Below, piece by piece: positions 8,909 to 17,034 of a DNA stretch of 64,000 bases. Positions within the stretch are counted from its first letter, which is position 1; every line of letters begins with the position of its first letter. The stretch is taken from the NCBI RefSeq assembly GCF_029320955.1, contig NZ_CP119757.1, positions 4,898,001 to 4,962,000 on the forward strand, in the 5' to 3' direction. The notes under the pieces are model-generated. The model made no database searches and was not told the DNA's origin. It saw only the letters and a program-made list of their open reading frames with translations. The translations under genes were made by a program, and so were the position numbers. Origin of the DNA: Flavobacterium sp. YJ01. GTDB taxonomy: Bacteria > Bacteroidota > Bacteroidia > Flavobacteriales > Flavobacteriaceae.

Positions 8909-9928
8909 ATAACGATTAAGAAAATTGCCGAATTAGCTAATATTTCGCCAGGAACTGTGGATCGAATTATACACAAGCGCGGACAAGTGGCTCAGGAAAC
9001 GGTCGATAGAGTCAATGCGATTATCGAAGAGTTTGGCTATAAGCGAAATATCTTAGCAAGCAATTTGGCATTAAACAAGAAATTTCACTTTGCTATTTTC
9101 CTTCCAAAATCGGAAACATTAGAATATTGGAAAAGCCAGATTGACGGAATTGAAAAAGCAGCTTTGGAATTCAGTAAATTCGGAATTGTTTTGGATTATT
9201 TTTTCTATGATTATAATCTGGCGTCTTTTAAGGAATCTGCTAAAAAAATAATGCAGTTTGAATGTGACGGATTGTTGTTTGCACCTATTTTTTACGAAGA
9301 ATCTGTTCAGTTTTTAGACGAATATAAAAAGAAGAATATTCCGGTTGTTATGATCGATTCTAATATTTCGGAAGAAAATGAACATGCTTATGTTGGGCAA
9401 AATGCTTTTCAAAGCGGTTATCTGGCTGGAAGATTAATCAGTTTTGCGGTTAAAAATGAAAGACAGATTTTGATTTTTAAAATTACGCGCGAAATTGAAA
9501 GTACTTCTGTTTATTTGCAGCGTATCAAAGGATTTTATTCATATTTCAAAGATCATGACGAATTGACCAATTTTAAATTCTCAGAAGTTACTTTAAAAGA
9601 TTCTGGAATTGATCAATTGAGTATGGAAATGTTTTTGGGTATAAACAGTGTTTTTGTCCCAAATTCCCGAGCTTATATTGTGGCTGAATTTTTAGAAAAG
9701 AACAACATAAAAGGTGTTAGAATTATTGGTTTTGATTTGCTAAATGAAAATATCGAATATCTAAATAAAGGCGTAATTGATTTCCTTATCAACCAAAGGC
9801 CCGAAGAACAAGGCTATTTGGGAATCAATTATTTATACAAAAAACTGGTTCTTCAAGAAGAAACAGAAAAAACACATTATATTCCGTTAGAGATTATTTT
9901 GAAGGAGAATTATTTTCCTGCGAAATAA
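8909..9928 (+). CDS. LacI-family transcriptional regulator, start codon not canonical
   Basis: The first usual start codon in frame is GTG at 8957, but it lies inside the helix-turn-helix. The frame upstream encodes ITIKKIAELANISPG (8909-8953), which is the start of a LacI DNA-binding domain, followed by TVDRIIHKRGQVAQETVDRV. From the in-frame stop at 8849 to 8957 there is no ATG, GTG or TTG. Translation may therefore begin at ATA 8909, ATC 8906 or ATT 8915, or an ATG was lost by mutation or sequencing error. The C-terminal part is a periplasmic-binding-like effector domain (FHFAIFLPKSETLEYW onward) to residue about 340. It is divergent from the uronate operon and is likely its repressor, responding to a uronate intermediate. 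Coordinates assume the ATA start. Confidence 0.85.
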   Translation: MTIKKIAELANISPGTVDRIIHKRGQVAQETVDRVNAIIEEFGYKRNILASNLALNKKFHFAIFLPKSETLEYWKSQIDGIEKAALEFSKFGIVLDYFFYDYNLASFKESAKKIMQFECDGLLFAPIFYEESVQFLDEYKKKNIPVVMIDSNISEENEHAYVGQNAFQSGYLAGRLISFAVKNERQILIFKITREIESTSVYLQRIKGFYSYFKDHDELTNFKFSEVTLKDSGIDQLSMEMFLGINSVFVPNSRAYIVAEFLEKNNIKGVRIIGFDLLNENIEYLNKGVIDFLINQRPEEQGYLGINYLYKKLVLQEETEKTHYIPLEIILKENYFPAK

Positions 9929-9935
9929 AGTCTTG

Positions 9936-10041
9936 TTTGTCATTTCGAGGTACGAGAAATCACACAAGATATTCCGTAAAGAAAATCACCAATCTTTGTC
10001 GAGCTTCTAGTGTGATTTCTCCTTTCAGTCGAAATGACAAA
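9936..10041. repeat. Palindromic intergenic repeat, family A
   Basis: The ends TTTGTCATTTCGA and TCGAAATGACAAA are perfect reverse complements. Inside are GAGAAATCACAC and GTGTGATTTCTC-like arms and the phrase CACCAATCTTTGTCGAGC. The same plan and the CAATCTTTG phrase recur at 5186-5273, 41820-41924 and 56531-56748. It begins 8 bases after the LacI stop codon. Confidence 0.85.
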
Positions 10042-10119
10042 ATAGCCCGTGGTTTCAACCACGGGAACGCAAAGAATAATCACGATACGTTTCCCGTGGT
10101 TGAAACCACGGGCTATGTT
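10042..10119. repeat. Palindromic intergenic repeat, family B
   Basis: Two hairpin arms (CCCGTGGTTTCAACCACGGG and its complement CCCGTGGTTGAAACCACGGG) flank a short spacer with CGATACGTTT. It ends in GGGCTATGTT. Close copies lie at 51398-51488 and 63378-63460. It directly abuts the family A element, so LacI and the convergent DUF4861 gene are separated by a composite palindrome that may serve as a two-way terminator. Confidence 0.85.
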
Positions 10120-10158
10120 AAAAAACTTTCTGTCTTAGCGCCTTCGTGGCAAAAAAGC

Positions 10159-11328
10159 TTATTTCTTAACCTTCACAACCAAAGGATTATTAATCTTTTC
10201 TGCAAAAGAACTCAAATATTGCTCCCATTCTTGTTTGGTTTGAAACGGACTTCCTTTTTTCCATCCAAAACCAACATAATAAATCGCTTTATTGTTTTTT
10301 ACCGAAATGTTTCCATAAAGATTACTCAAATCTTTTTCTTCTGTAACGTGATTATCAAAGCTTAATAAAGTGTTTTTTGGAGCAACTAAGCCAGTTCCAA
10401 TTTCAGAATCATCAATCGGTTCCCAGTAACTTAGCCAGCCTTCTTTTATGTTAGTTCCAATTGTGCCTTTTTTATCATGAAGCGTTAATCCAGCCGAAAT
10501 TGTTTTAGTTCCGCTAATATTGATTTCAAATCGAGAAAGCTGACTTCCGTAATCTAAACTAATTAATTTAGATTCGGTTATTTTATTTCCTTTTGCATCC
10601 CAATCGGCGTAAGTTAAAATAAAACTTGTTCGAATTGGTCCAGTTGTAATGGTTTTCCAGCTGATAAAATTCTTAGAAAAATAATATTTTCCGTCCACAT
10701 TTACGGCAATTCCGCCCACGCCGCGACTGTCTCCAACATGAAAATTATCCAAACCTTCTCCAGTATCTTTATGGTAAGTTCCAGTTCCGTTTGTTGCTTT
10801 TTCGTACCATTTATTAATAATTGGATAATCGACTCTTTTTAGCCAAGCATCGATTCCGCTTGTTAAAGTTCCGCCTGCAATTTTGTCTTCGACCATTTTT
10901 TGAGCAACTGGGCCATAAGTTCTGAAAGCACCTTTATTGTTTTCCCAAGCATAATCGTCTGTGCGTTCGGGAACAAAACGCGAATAACAATTTAAAACTT
11001 TTGACGCGGAAGGATTTGTTCCAACAAAAACTTCAAAATCTTGTTTTGACGAAGCTTTTATTTTTGGTTGAAATAAAAGCAAATCTGCATTTCCGTCTCC
11101 ATCTTGATCGACCGTTTGTGTTTCTAAAAAAGAATTGCTGCCAACTTCTTTTACAGCATAATTTTCTAGTTTAGAATTAGCATTTAAACCGAGAGATTTC
11201 TTAGTCAGTTCTATAGTTTCAAATTCTCTGTCAATTCCCAGATTATTAGAAACAGTGATAATTTTATTTTGAGAAATGGCAACAAAATTGCCTGCCAAAA
11301 TGGTTATAATTAAAAGATGCTTTTTCAA
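10159..11328 (-). CDS. Secreted DUF4861 family protein
   Basis: The 389-residue product has a signal peptide (MKKHLLIITILAGNFVAISQ). The body (TVSNNLGIDREFETIELTK near residue 25, WENNKGAFRTYGPVAQ near 128, GLDNFHVGDSRGVGGIAV near 190, YVGFGWKKGSPF near the C-terminus) matches my recollection of DUF4861 proteins. These occur beside pectin and uronate utilisation genes in Bacteroidota. Their biochemical role is not known to me; carbohydrate binding or hydrolysis is possible. It converges on the LacI gene across a composite repeat and probably belongs functionally to the uronate locus. Confidence 0.75.
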   Translation of the reverse strand: MKKHLLIITILAGNFVAISQNKIITVSNNLGIDREFETIELTKKSLGLNANSKLENYAVKEVGSNSFLETQTVDQDGDGNADLLLFQPKIKASSKQDFEVFVGTNPSASKVLNCYSRFVPERTDDYAWENNKGAFRTYGPVAQKMVEDKIAGGTLTSGIDAWLKRVDYPIINKWYEKATNGTGTYHKDTGEGLDNFHVGDSRGVGGIAVNVDGKYYFSKNFISWKTITTGPIRTSFILTYADWDAKGNKITESKLISLDYGSQLSRFEINISGTKTISAGLTLHDKKGTIGTNIKEGWLSYWEPIDDSEIGTGLVAPKNTLLSFDNHVTEEKDLSNLYGNISVKNNKAIYYVGFGWKKGSPFQTKQEWEQYLSSFAEKINNPLVVKVKK

Positions 11329-11528
11329 AATGAAAGATTTATTTTTTAATGAAATGTGTTAAATAGTATTTTATAAAAGTACAAATCAAAAAGGAAACGA
11401 AAATACAGAATATGGGTAATTCTGTACAGAATGTTGAAAATCAAAATGTAAACTTTAGATTTTTGAATCTATTATTTTTTTGTAAATTTCAATTCTTCTC
11501 TTTTACGAAAAGAGTTATTTATAATTAA

Positions 11529-12179
11529 ATGAAAATCAGAAAAATGGTGAAATGTATTATTTTCGATTGTGATGGAGTTTTAGTCGATACAGAAAAAATC
11601 GGTAACGGAATATTACTTGCGATGGCACAAGAACATGGTTTAGAAATGGAATTGGAAGATGCGTATCATTATTTTAATGGCGTAAGTTTAAAAAATTGTT
11701 TTTCGCAGATTGAAAATGCGATAGGGAAGAAGTTACCAGAAGATTTTGAAGAACAATATAGAAATAGAAGTTTTGAAGCTTTTCTGAAAGAAACCACACC
11801 GATGCCTGGAATTTTTGATTTTTTGAATAATCTCAAAATTTCATATTGCACTGCTTCTAGCGGACCTTTGGAAAAAATCAGACTAAACCTTGAAACTGCA
11901 GGTTTGTTGGATAGATTTGAAGGGAAAATTTTTAGTTCGTACGTAATTAAAAGCTGGAAACCTGATCCGGAAATCTTTTTGCATGCGGCTAAACAAATGG
12001 GTTTTGATATTGAAGATTGTATCGTTATAGAAGATAGTGTCGCGGGAGTTAGAGCGGGATTAAAAGGCGGTTTTAAAGTTTATGGATTTGCGAATGGTTA
12101 TAATAATGAAGATTTAAAGAAAGAAGGAGCAATTCTTTTTCATTCGTATAATGAGTTAAGTGCGATGCTGGGTTTTTAG
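11529..12179 (+). CDS. HAD-superfamily hydrolase, beta-phosphoglucomutase-like
   Basis: This 216-residue cytoplasmic enzyme carries the HAD motif I DCDGVLVDT (residues about 13-21), a helical cap, motif II TASSG near residue 110, motif III Lys in SWKPDPEIF near residue 144 and motif IV EDSVAGVRAG near residue 169. The DxD pair and the C1-type cap place it with phosphatases and phosphomutases of the beta-phosphoglucomutase branch. The annotated ATG at 11529 is followed by a second in-frame ATG at 11544 (MVKCIIFDCDG), which is equally plausible. Substrate is unknown; the location beside the uronate locus allows a sugar phosphate but does not prove it. Confidence 0.9.
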   Translation: MKIRKMVKCIIFDCDGVLVDTEKIGNGILLAMAQEHGLEMELEDAYHYFNGVSLKNCFSQIENAIGKKLPEDFEEQYRNRSFEAFLKETTPMPGIFDFLNNLKISYCTASSGPLEKIRLNLETAGLLDRFEGKIFSSYVIKSWKPDPEIFLHAAKQMGFDIEDCIVIEDSVAGVRAGLKGGFKVYGFANGYNNEDLKKEGAILFHSYNELSAMLGF

Positions 12180-12335
12180 TTTTCTTTTTATGATTTATAA
12201 TAAAGTTTACGCTCGTAAAAATTATCATTCAATAACAATAGCGTAAACTCGTTTCGGTTTTAAAGTGATAAAATTGCGGATAATTAAAAGTTCAAAGACT
12301 TCTAATAAGCCCCAAATTTATTAAAGTTAAAACCT

Positions 12336-14258
12336 ATGAGATTTAAAATTACGTCACTTTTTATAACATCATTTTTTATTCTTTTTTATGGTGTTCTTTC
12401 TGCACAAAAAACAAAAGATTTAAACGGAGTTCAAATCGCATTTTTAGCTGATGTCCACTTACAGGATTTATTTGGAGGATTTTCAGATTCAGATTATAAA
12501 GGTGTTCTAAATCCGAAAACGGGACAATATGCGTTGGTTCGAACAATGTCTTCACAATTGCATTCGACACGAATTTTCAATGAAAATTATTTTGCTTTTC
12601 TAGCCGCTTTAGAAGATATCGCAAAGCGAAAAATTAAATACGTTGCACTTCCTGGAGATTATACTGATGACGGACAGCCGATTCATGTTCGCGGATTAGC
12701 AAAGATTTTAGAACAATACACTCAAAAATACGGAATCGAATTTTTTATTACTACAGGAAATCACGATCCAGTTGGACCTTTTGCACAAGAATCTGGTAAA
12801 GAAGATTTTTTAGGAAAAGATGGTAAAAGTCAGCCCATTTATAGCAAAGACGGTATGTATAAGCCCAATTTGAACATCGAACAGCCCCTTGTCATAACGG
12901 CCGATATTGCTAAAATGGGTTATTTAGGAATTACAGATCAATTGAAGAATTTTGGTTTTCATCCGAACAAGAAAAGCAAATTTTGGGCAACTCCTTTTTC
13001 CAATTATTCAAGTGAAAATTATTCGTTTGAGAAAGCTTTAGAAAGCTCAAAGTTGAGTAATCGCGTATATGAAGTTGCGCCTGGTTATGAAGTTCCAGAT
13101 GTTAGTTATGTTGTAGAACCAATAGATGGACTTTGGTTAATGGCTATTGACGGAAACGTCTATATTCCGAAGAAAACAGAAAGCGATCCTAAAGATTCTA
13201 AAAGTTATTCTGAAGCAAGCACAGGTTATAATAATGTGCTTTCTAACAAAAAACATTTGATTGAATGGGTTTCAGCTATTTCGGCGCAAGCCAAAAAGCA
13301 AGGAAAAACTTTGGTAGCTTTTAGCCATTTCCCGATGATCGATTTTAATGATGATGCTTCTGCAGAGATAAAAGAATTGCTTGGCCCAAACAAATGGCAA
13401 TTAAACAGAGTTCCTGTCGAAGAAGTGGCGCAGGTTTTTGCAGACGCGGGACTTAAAATTCATTTTGGCGGTCATATGCACATTAATGATACTGGAGTGC
13501 GAACTTCTGCTAAAGGAAATACTTTGGTCAATATTCAAACACCTTCGCTTGCTGCTTACATTCCGGCTTATAAGTTATTGACATTCAAGAAAAATAATGT
13601 GTTAGATATTCAGACAATTACCATTGATGACGTTCCGAGATATGACGAACTTTTTGATTTGTATAAAATGGAATATCAATTTTTAGAAAGCCAACATAAC
13701 AATGATATTTGGAATATCGATATTTTGAAGACTAAAAATTACCATGATTTTACAGATTTCCATTTGAAGGAATTGGTTCGTCTTCGTTTCTTAAAAGACG
13801 ATTGGCCAACTACTTTTAAGGATTTTATTTTAAATGTTTCGGCAGAAGATTTATTGGTTTTATCAAATATGAATTCAGATAAAGATTTTGATTTTATTCT
13901 TAAAAATAAAAAGCAATTAGAGAAAGAATGGAAAGAAGCGGAAACAAAATCGGAACAGATTTTAGCTAAAAATAAACTTCAAAAAAGAGATTTTAATTGG
14001 ACAGGAAATGATCTTTTAATTGATTTTTATCGTTTTAGAAGTGCTGACGAATTGGCATTTGGTGATGTTGCAGAAAAAAGAGTTACATCTTATAAAGTAT
14101 TATCTGAATTGTTTTTGGATTCTAAAGATAATGCTTCAAAACCTTTGCAAAAACAGATGAAATTATTCTTTACAATTTTCAATAAGTTTATGCATGAAAT
14201 TCCAGCGGATCATTTTACTGTTGATTTGAAAAATGGTGCTGTTAAGAGTTTGAAGTGA
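12336..14258 (+). CDS. Secreted calcineurin-like metallophosphoesterase
   Basis: The 640-residue product begins with a signal peptide (MRFKITSLFITSFFILFYGVLSAQ). The metallophosphoesterase metal ligands are visible in order: LADVHL (Asp and His, near residue 37), GDYTDDG (near 106), GNHDP (near 142), FSHFP (near 330) and GGHMH (near 379). The C-terminal 230 residues, after TLVNIQTPS, are outside the catalytic core. The substrate could be a nucleotide, phosphodiester or phosphomonoester. It stands alone between a HAD gene and a repeat region, so context gives no further clue. Confidence 0.88.
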   Translation: MRFKITSLFITSFFILFYGVLSAQKTKDLNGVQIAFLADVHLQDLFGGFSDSDYKGVLNPKTGQYALVRTMSSQLHSTRIFNENYFAFLAALEDIAKRKIKYVALPGDYTDDGQPIHVRGLAKILEQYTQKYGIEFFITTGNHDPVGPFAQESGKEDFLGKDGKSQPIYSKDGMYKPNLNIEQPLVITADIAKMGYLGITDQLKNFGFHPNKKSKFWATPFSNYSSENYSFEKALESSKLSNRVYEVAPGYEVPDVSYVVEPIDGLWLMAIDGNVYIPKKTESDPKDSKSYSEASTGYNNVLSNKKHLIEWVSAISAQAKKQGKTLVAFSHFPMIDFNDDASAEIKELLGPNKWQLNRVPVEEVAQVFADAGLKIHFGGHMHINDTGVRTSAKGNTLVNIQTPSLAAYIPAYKLLTFKKNNVLDIQTITIDDVPRYDELFDLYKMEYQFLESQHNNDIWNIDILKTKNYHDFTDFHLKELVRLRFLKDDWPTTFKDFILNVSAEDLLVLSNMNSDKDFDFILKNKKQLEKEWKEAETKSEQILAKNKLQKRDFNWTGNDLLIDFYRFRSADELAFGDVAEKRVTSYKVLSELFLDSKDNASKPLQKQMKLFFTIFNKFMHEIPADHFTVDLKNGAVKSLK

Positions 14259-14294
14259 TTTTTTTTTAACTGTCAAGAGCTTCATTATGAAAGT

Positions 14295-14465
14295 AACGCA
14301 AAGTCCGCAAAGAATTTACGCTAAGTTTTTTTTCTCAAAGCTTTGTTCATAAATGAAAAGTTCTCAAAGCTTTATCATTTAGCTTTGCGAACTTTGCTTT
14401 TGAGCATTATCTTAAATTAAAAAATCTTAGCGAACTTTGCGTAAATTCTTTGCGGACTTTGCGTT
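14295..14465. repeat. Long inverted repeat of CTTTGCGnA-type phrases
   Basis: This occupies most of the gap of about 320 bases after the phosphoesterase gene. The left arm contains AACGCAAAGTCCGCAAAGAA and the right arm its complement TTCTTTGCGGACTTTGCGTT, continuing inward with TTTACGCTAAG and CTTAGCGAA. The centre repeats CTCAAAGCTTT. No coding frame is credible here. Confidence 0.8.
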
Positions 14466-14619
14466 TAAAAAATTACTAAAAAAAATCTAGCCCACTCGAA
14501 ATAATATAATAAACGAATAGTTAAATGTAAATGCTATATGATTGATAATAAGTATATTTGAGTAAATAATTAAACCTTTGAAAAAAGGAATAGAATTCAT
14601 TAACTCAAAAGTAAATCAT

Positions 14620-14988
14620 ATGATACATCAAATCGATACTACCGATAATATAGTTGCTTTTAGAGCATTAGCAGAAGTAACAAAAGAAGATTTTCTGACG
14701 GCTGTTGTACCAGCAGTTGAGCATTTGGTAAAGCAAACAAACGAAATTAATTTTCTGTTGGTTTTAGATACCGATATTAAAAATTTCACGGCTGGAGCGT
14801 GGCTTCAAGATGCTCTTTTAGGTTTAAAACATTTAGGAAAATGGAATAGAGCTGCAATTATTACTGATACAGACGAAATTATTTCGTTTACAAACGGTTT
14901 CAGTTTTATTGTTCCAGGCGAATTTCGTGGTTATAAAAAAGTAGATTTCAATAAAGCATTAAATTGGGTAGAAGGAAATATTTCTTAA
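14620..14988 (+). CDS. SpoIIAA/STAS-like (SEC14-type) domain protein
   Basis: A 122-residue small cytoplasmic protein reads MIHQIDTTDNIVAFRALAEV at the N-terminus, then LLVLDTDIKNFTAGAWLQDALLGLKHLGKW and IITDTDEIISFTNGFSFIVPGEFRGY. This is the pattern of the SpoIIAA-like/DUF3478 family, which folds like STAS domains and binds small ligands or lipids. The frame is open further upstream to a TTG at 14578, but the ATG at 14620 fits the family N-terminus and length better. A strong hairpin terminator follows at 15017. Function is not known. Confidence 0.8.
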   Translation: MIHQIDTTDNIVAFRALAEVTKEDFLTAVVPAVEHLVKQTNEINFLLVLDTDIKNFTAGAWLQDALLGLKHLGKWNRAAIITDTDEIISFTNGFSFIVPGEFRGYKKVDFNKALNWVEGNIS

Positions 14989-15011
14989 AAACTTTCTTTC
15001 GAAAAGATAAA

Positions 15012-15044
15012 AAAAAGAGCACTTTTAACAGTGCTCTTTTTTTT
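15012..15044. terminator. Bidirectional rho-independent terminator
   Basis: GAGCACT (15017-15023) pairs with AGTGCTC (15030-15036) around a six-base loop. It is preceded by an A-run and followed by an eight-base T-run, so it can end both the STAS-like gene and the convergent minus-strand gene ending at 15058. Confidence 0.9.
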
Positions 15045-15057
15045 ATGAGATTATAGT

Positions 15058-15330
15058 TTAATGATTGTATTCGATTCCGCTGCTTGCGTTTGCATCATTT
15101 TTTTCTTTTGTTACTTCAGCATATTTTTTATAGGCAGCAGAAGCTAAAATTGGCAATGCAATGCTTCCTACAACAGCACTAGCTTTAGTATGTCCTGTTT
15201 TTTTCAATACAGCTGATGCTATAAGAGCACCAACTCCTGCGCATACCATTTGTTTAACAGAAAGATTAAGTGGTTTGTTTTGAGGTGTTATTCCGTGTAA
15301 TAATGGATCTATAAAATTTAAATTCTCCAT
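15058..15330 (-). CDS. Small hypothetical membrane-associated protein
   Basis: The 90-residue product has a polar N-terminus (MENLNFIDPLLHGITPQNK), then two hydrophobic stretches, MVCAGVGALIASAVL (near residues 28-42) and ASAVVGSIALPILASAAY (near 50-67), and a charged tail. The Gly/Ala-rich pattern suggests two short membrane helices. No family is recognised. It starts 32 bases after the next upstream gene (15363-15761) ends, so the three small minus-strand genes 16282-15058 may form one transcript ending at the terminator near 15030. Confidence 0.75.
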   Translation of the reverse strand: MENLNFIDPLLHGITPQNKPLNLSVKQMVCAGVGALIASAVLKKTGHTKASAVVGSIALPILASAAYKKYAEVTKEKNDANASSGIEYNH

Positions 15331-15362
15331 GATAGTTTAATTTATTTAGTTATACTTCTATT

Positions 15363-15761
15363 TTAATTTTTCCTGATTTCATTATCAGTTTCGCTCTCAA
15401 TTTTTTCGATTTCTACTTTTTCTTTTTTAATTGCCTGACGCAGTAATGCAAAAAGACTCATGTAAACATTTGCCATAAAAACCAGAGAAAACCCTGCCAA
15501 AATATAGCCTCTCCAATCATTTAACAAAAGTTTATAATCGCAAAGTATCAAAAATGCGATTGTGACATAATGGCTAAAGCAGTACTCGCAAGTAAAGAGA
15601 TAAAAGAACTTTCTTGAAAGTATAAATCGGTCATTTTTAGAATGCCTGACACACCATTCATGAGGTTCTCTAAAAATCTCTTCGTGCGTTACAGTCCAAC
15701 TCACGCATGCAATCGGAATTGCAAGTACAAATAGCCAAAAAATTTGAGTGCCTAAATCCAT
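15363..15761 (-). CDS. Hypothetical membrane protein with CxxC motif
   Basis: The 132-residue product has an N-terminal helix (IFWLFVLAIPIACVSW, residues about 7-22), a middle pair of hydrophobic segments (YVTIAFLILC and GYILAGFSLVFMANVYMSLFALL) and a highly charged C-terminal tail (KKEKVEIEKIESETDNEIRKN). A CEYCFSHY motif near residue 59 could bind metal or form a disulfide; it faintly recalls DUF1360-type proteins, but this is not certain. It lies between two other small minus-strand genes of unknown role. Confidence 0.72.
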   Translation of the reverse strand: MDLGTQIFWLFVLAIPIACVSWTVTHEEIFREPHEWCVRHSKNDRFILSRKFFYLFTCEYCFSHYVTIAFLILCDYKLLLNDWRGYILAGFSLVFMANVYMSLFALLRQAIKKEKVEIEKIESETDNEIRKN

Positions 15762-15793
15762 AAAATAGTATTTTACAATTTACGAATTTCAGG

Positions 15794-16282
15794 TTATTCT
15801 CTCGGATGATTTTCAGGAAAATGTTCTGCGCCAAAATCATCTAATTCTTCATCATCGTCCAAATCGCTATGTTTTTCTTCATCATTTTCAGAATCTAAAT
15901 CAGGATCATAGTCGTCATTTAGATCATTTTCGGTATCGTCATTTGTGACGGCATCATCTTCGTTTATAATTCTTTCTTCGTTCGGAATATTTTCAGAACG
16001 AATAGTTGTGTTTGGCTCAAAATCTCCTAGCGGATGTTTAGGATCTTCAATAAACTCTTCCTGATATTGATACGGATCTTCATCTCTTGCATAATTATCA
16101 TTATCAACAAGTGTATTTTGTTCGTAATAATCGGGATCGCTTTCGCCAAATTCTCGATTTTCATGTTTTTTTAAATCTTGTTTATATTGATCTTCATTAG
16201 AAAGAGTTCCGTCAACAAGCGTATTTTGATCGATATAATCAGGATCGTACTGACCATATTCGTGGTTGTGTTCTTTTTCCAT
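15794..16282 (-). CDS. Highly acidic protein with internal repeats
   Basis: This 162-residue soluble protein is extremely rich in Asp, Glu and Asn and has no signal peptide. Two clear internal copies, YGQYDPDYIDQNTLVDG (residues about 8-24) and FGESDPDYYEQNTLVDN (about 45-61), share the core DPDY-x2-QNTLVD. Weaker echoes occur at LGDFEPNTTI and FGAEHFPENHP. The C-terminal half is a run of Asp/Glu (NDDTENDLNDDYDPDLDSENDEE). It is probably intrinsically disordered. No known family is recognised. It is the first of three small minus-strand genes. Confidence 0.75.
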   Translation of the reverse strand: MEKEHNHEYGQYDPDYIDQNTLVDGTLSNEDQYKQDLKKHENREFGESDPDYYEQNTLVDNDNYARDEDPYQYQEEFIEDPKHPLGDFEPNTTIRSENIPNEERIINEDDAVTNDDTENDLNDDYDPDLDSENDEEKHSDLDDDEELDDFGAEHFPENHPRE

Positions 16283-16517
16283 AATGCTAAATTTTTAGAT
16301 TATTGATTTGTATGACAGTAAAGCTTTCAGCGTAGAAAGTTTACCTGTATTTACAAAATTAGCAATCGAAGCCAACGAAGTCCTTACAGGAATTTTAAAT
16401 ATAGTTGTATAATTAACAGTTACTTATAATATAACAACAGAAAGCAATTGTATAAAATTTCTCACTTTAAAAGATTTTAAATTTGATTATAAGAATGTTG
16501 AATTAAATGTAAACGAT

Positions 16518-16991
16518 ATGGCTTCTGATAAAGTGACCGCTTGCTGCCAAGCCTTAATAGAGAAAAACCTAACAATATCTTTTGCAGAAAGTGCTTCTGC
16601 AGGAAAAATGTGCTATGAATTTTCGACGGTTATCAATTCGGGAAGGATTTTAATTGGCGGAATAGTCTGTTATCACACTTCAATGAAAGAAGATCTTTTG
16701 TTAATTCCGTGGGGAACAATCGAAAAATACAGCGCCGAATCTGCTGAGGTTACAAAGTTGATGGCACAGCATTTTTATCGTTATGCAAATTCAGATTTTT
16801 GTGTAGCTTTAACAGGACTAACTACGCCCGGAGGAAGTGAAAGCAGCTCTAAACCAGTTGGAACAATTTTTATTCATATTGTTTTTAAAGAAAAACAAAT
16901 CGCCAAACGTTATGAATTTAAAGGAAACCCGGAAAGCATAATAAATCAAGCGATTGATGCGGTGGCAGATTTAATTTTGAAAGAGATTTAG
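16518..16991 (+). CDS. CinA C-terminal domain (nicotinamide-nucleotide amidase-like) protein
   Basis: The 157-residue product is the stand-alone CinA C-terminal fold, which in PncC deamidates nicotinamide mononucleotide. Landmarks are LTISFAESASAGKMCYEFSTV (residues about 17-37), GGIVCYHTSMKEDLL (near 49-63), and ALTGLTTPGGSESSSKPVGTIFIH (near 95-118). The usual AESCTGG signature reads AESASAG here, and GIAGPGG reads GLTTPGG, so the site is divergent and activity is uncertain. It has its own upstream region and a convergent neighbour, separated by a hairpin at 16996-17030. Confidence 0.83.
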   Translation: MASDKVTACCQALIEKNLTISFAESASAGKMCYEFSTVINSGRILIGGIVCYHTSMKEDLLLIPWGTIEKYSAESAEVTKLMAQHFYRYANSDFCVALTGLTTPGGSESSSKPVGTIFIHIVFKEKQIAKRYEFKGNPESIINQAIDAVADLILKEI

Positions 16992-16995
16992 AATA

Positions 16996-17030
16996 ATTGA
17001 AAAACCGTAAAAAAAATACGATTTTTCAAT
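16996..17030. terminator. Bidirectional hairpin terminator
   Basis: ATTGAAAAACCGTA pairs with TACGATTTTTCAAT around an A-rich loop, with A and T runs on the two sides. It separates the convergent CinA-like gene and DsbA-family gene, whose stops are only about 45 bases apart. Confidence 0.75.
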
Positions 17031-17034
17031 AAGA

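Noticed and set aside
9937..10365. Open frame of 142 codons on the plus strand
   Set aside because: Its first half is the palindromic family A and B repeats and its second half is antisense to the DUF4861 gene.
14578..14619. TTG 14578 as start of the STAS-like gene
   Set aside because: The family N-terminus begins at ATG 14620, and the upstream residues (KKGIEFINSKVNH) do not fit the fold.
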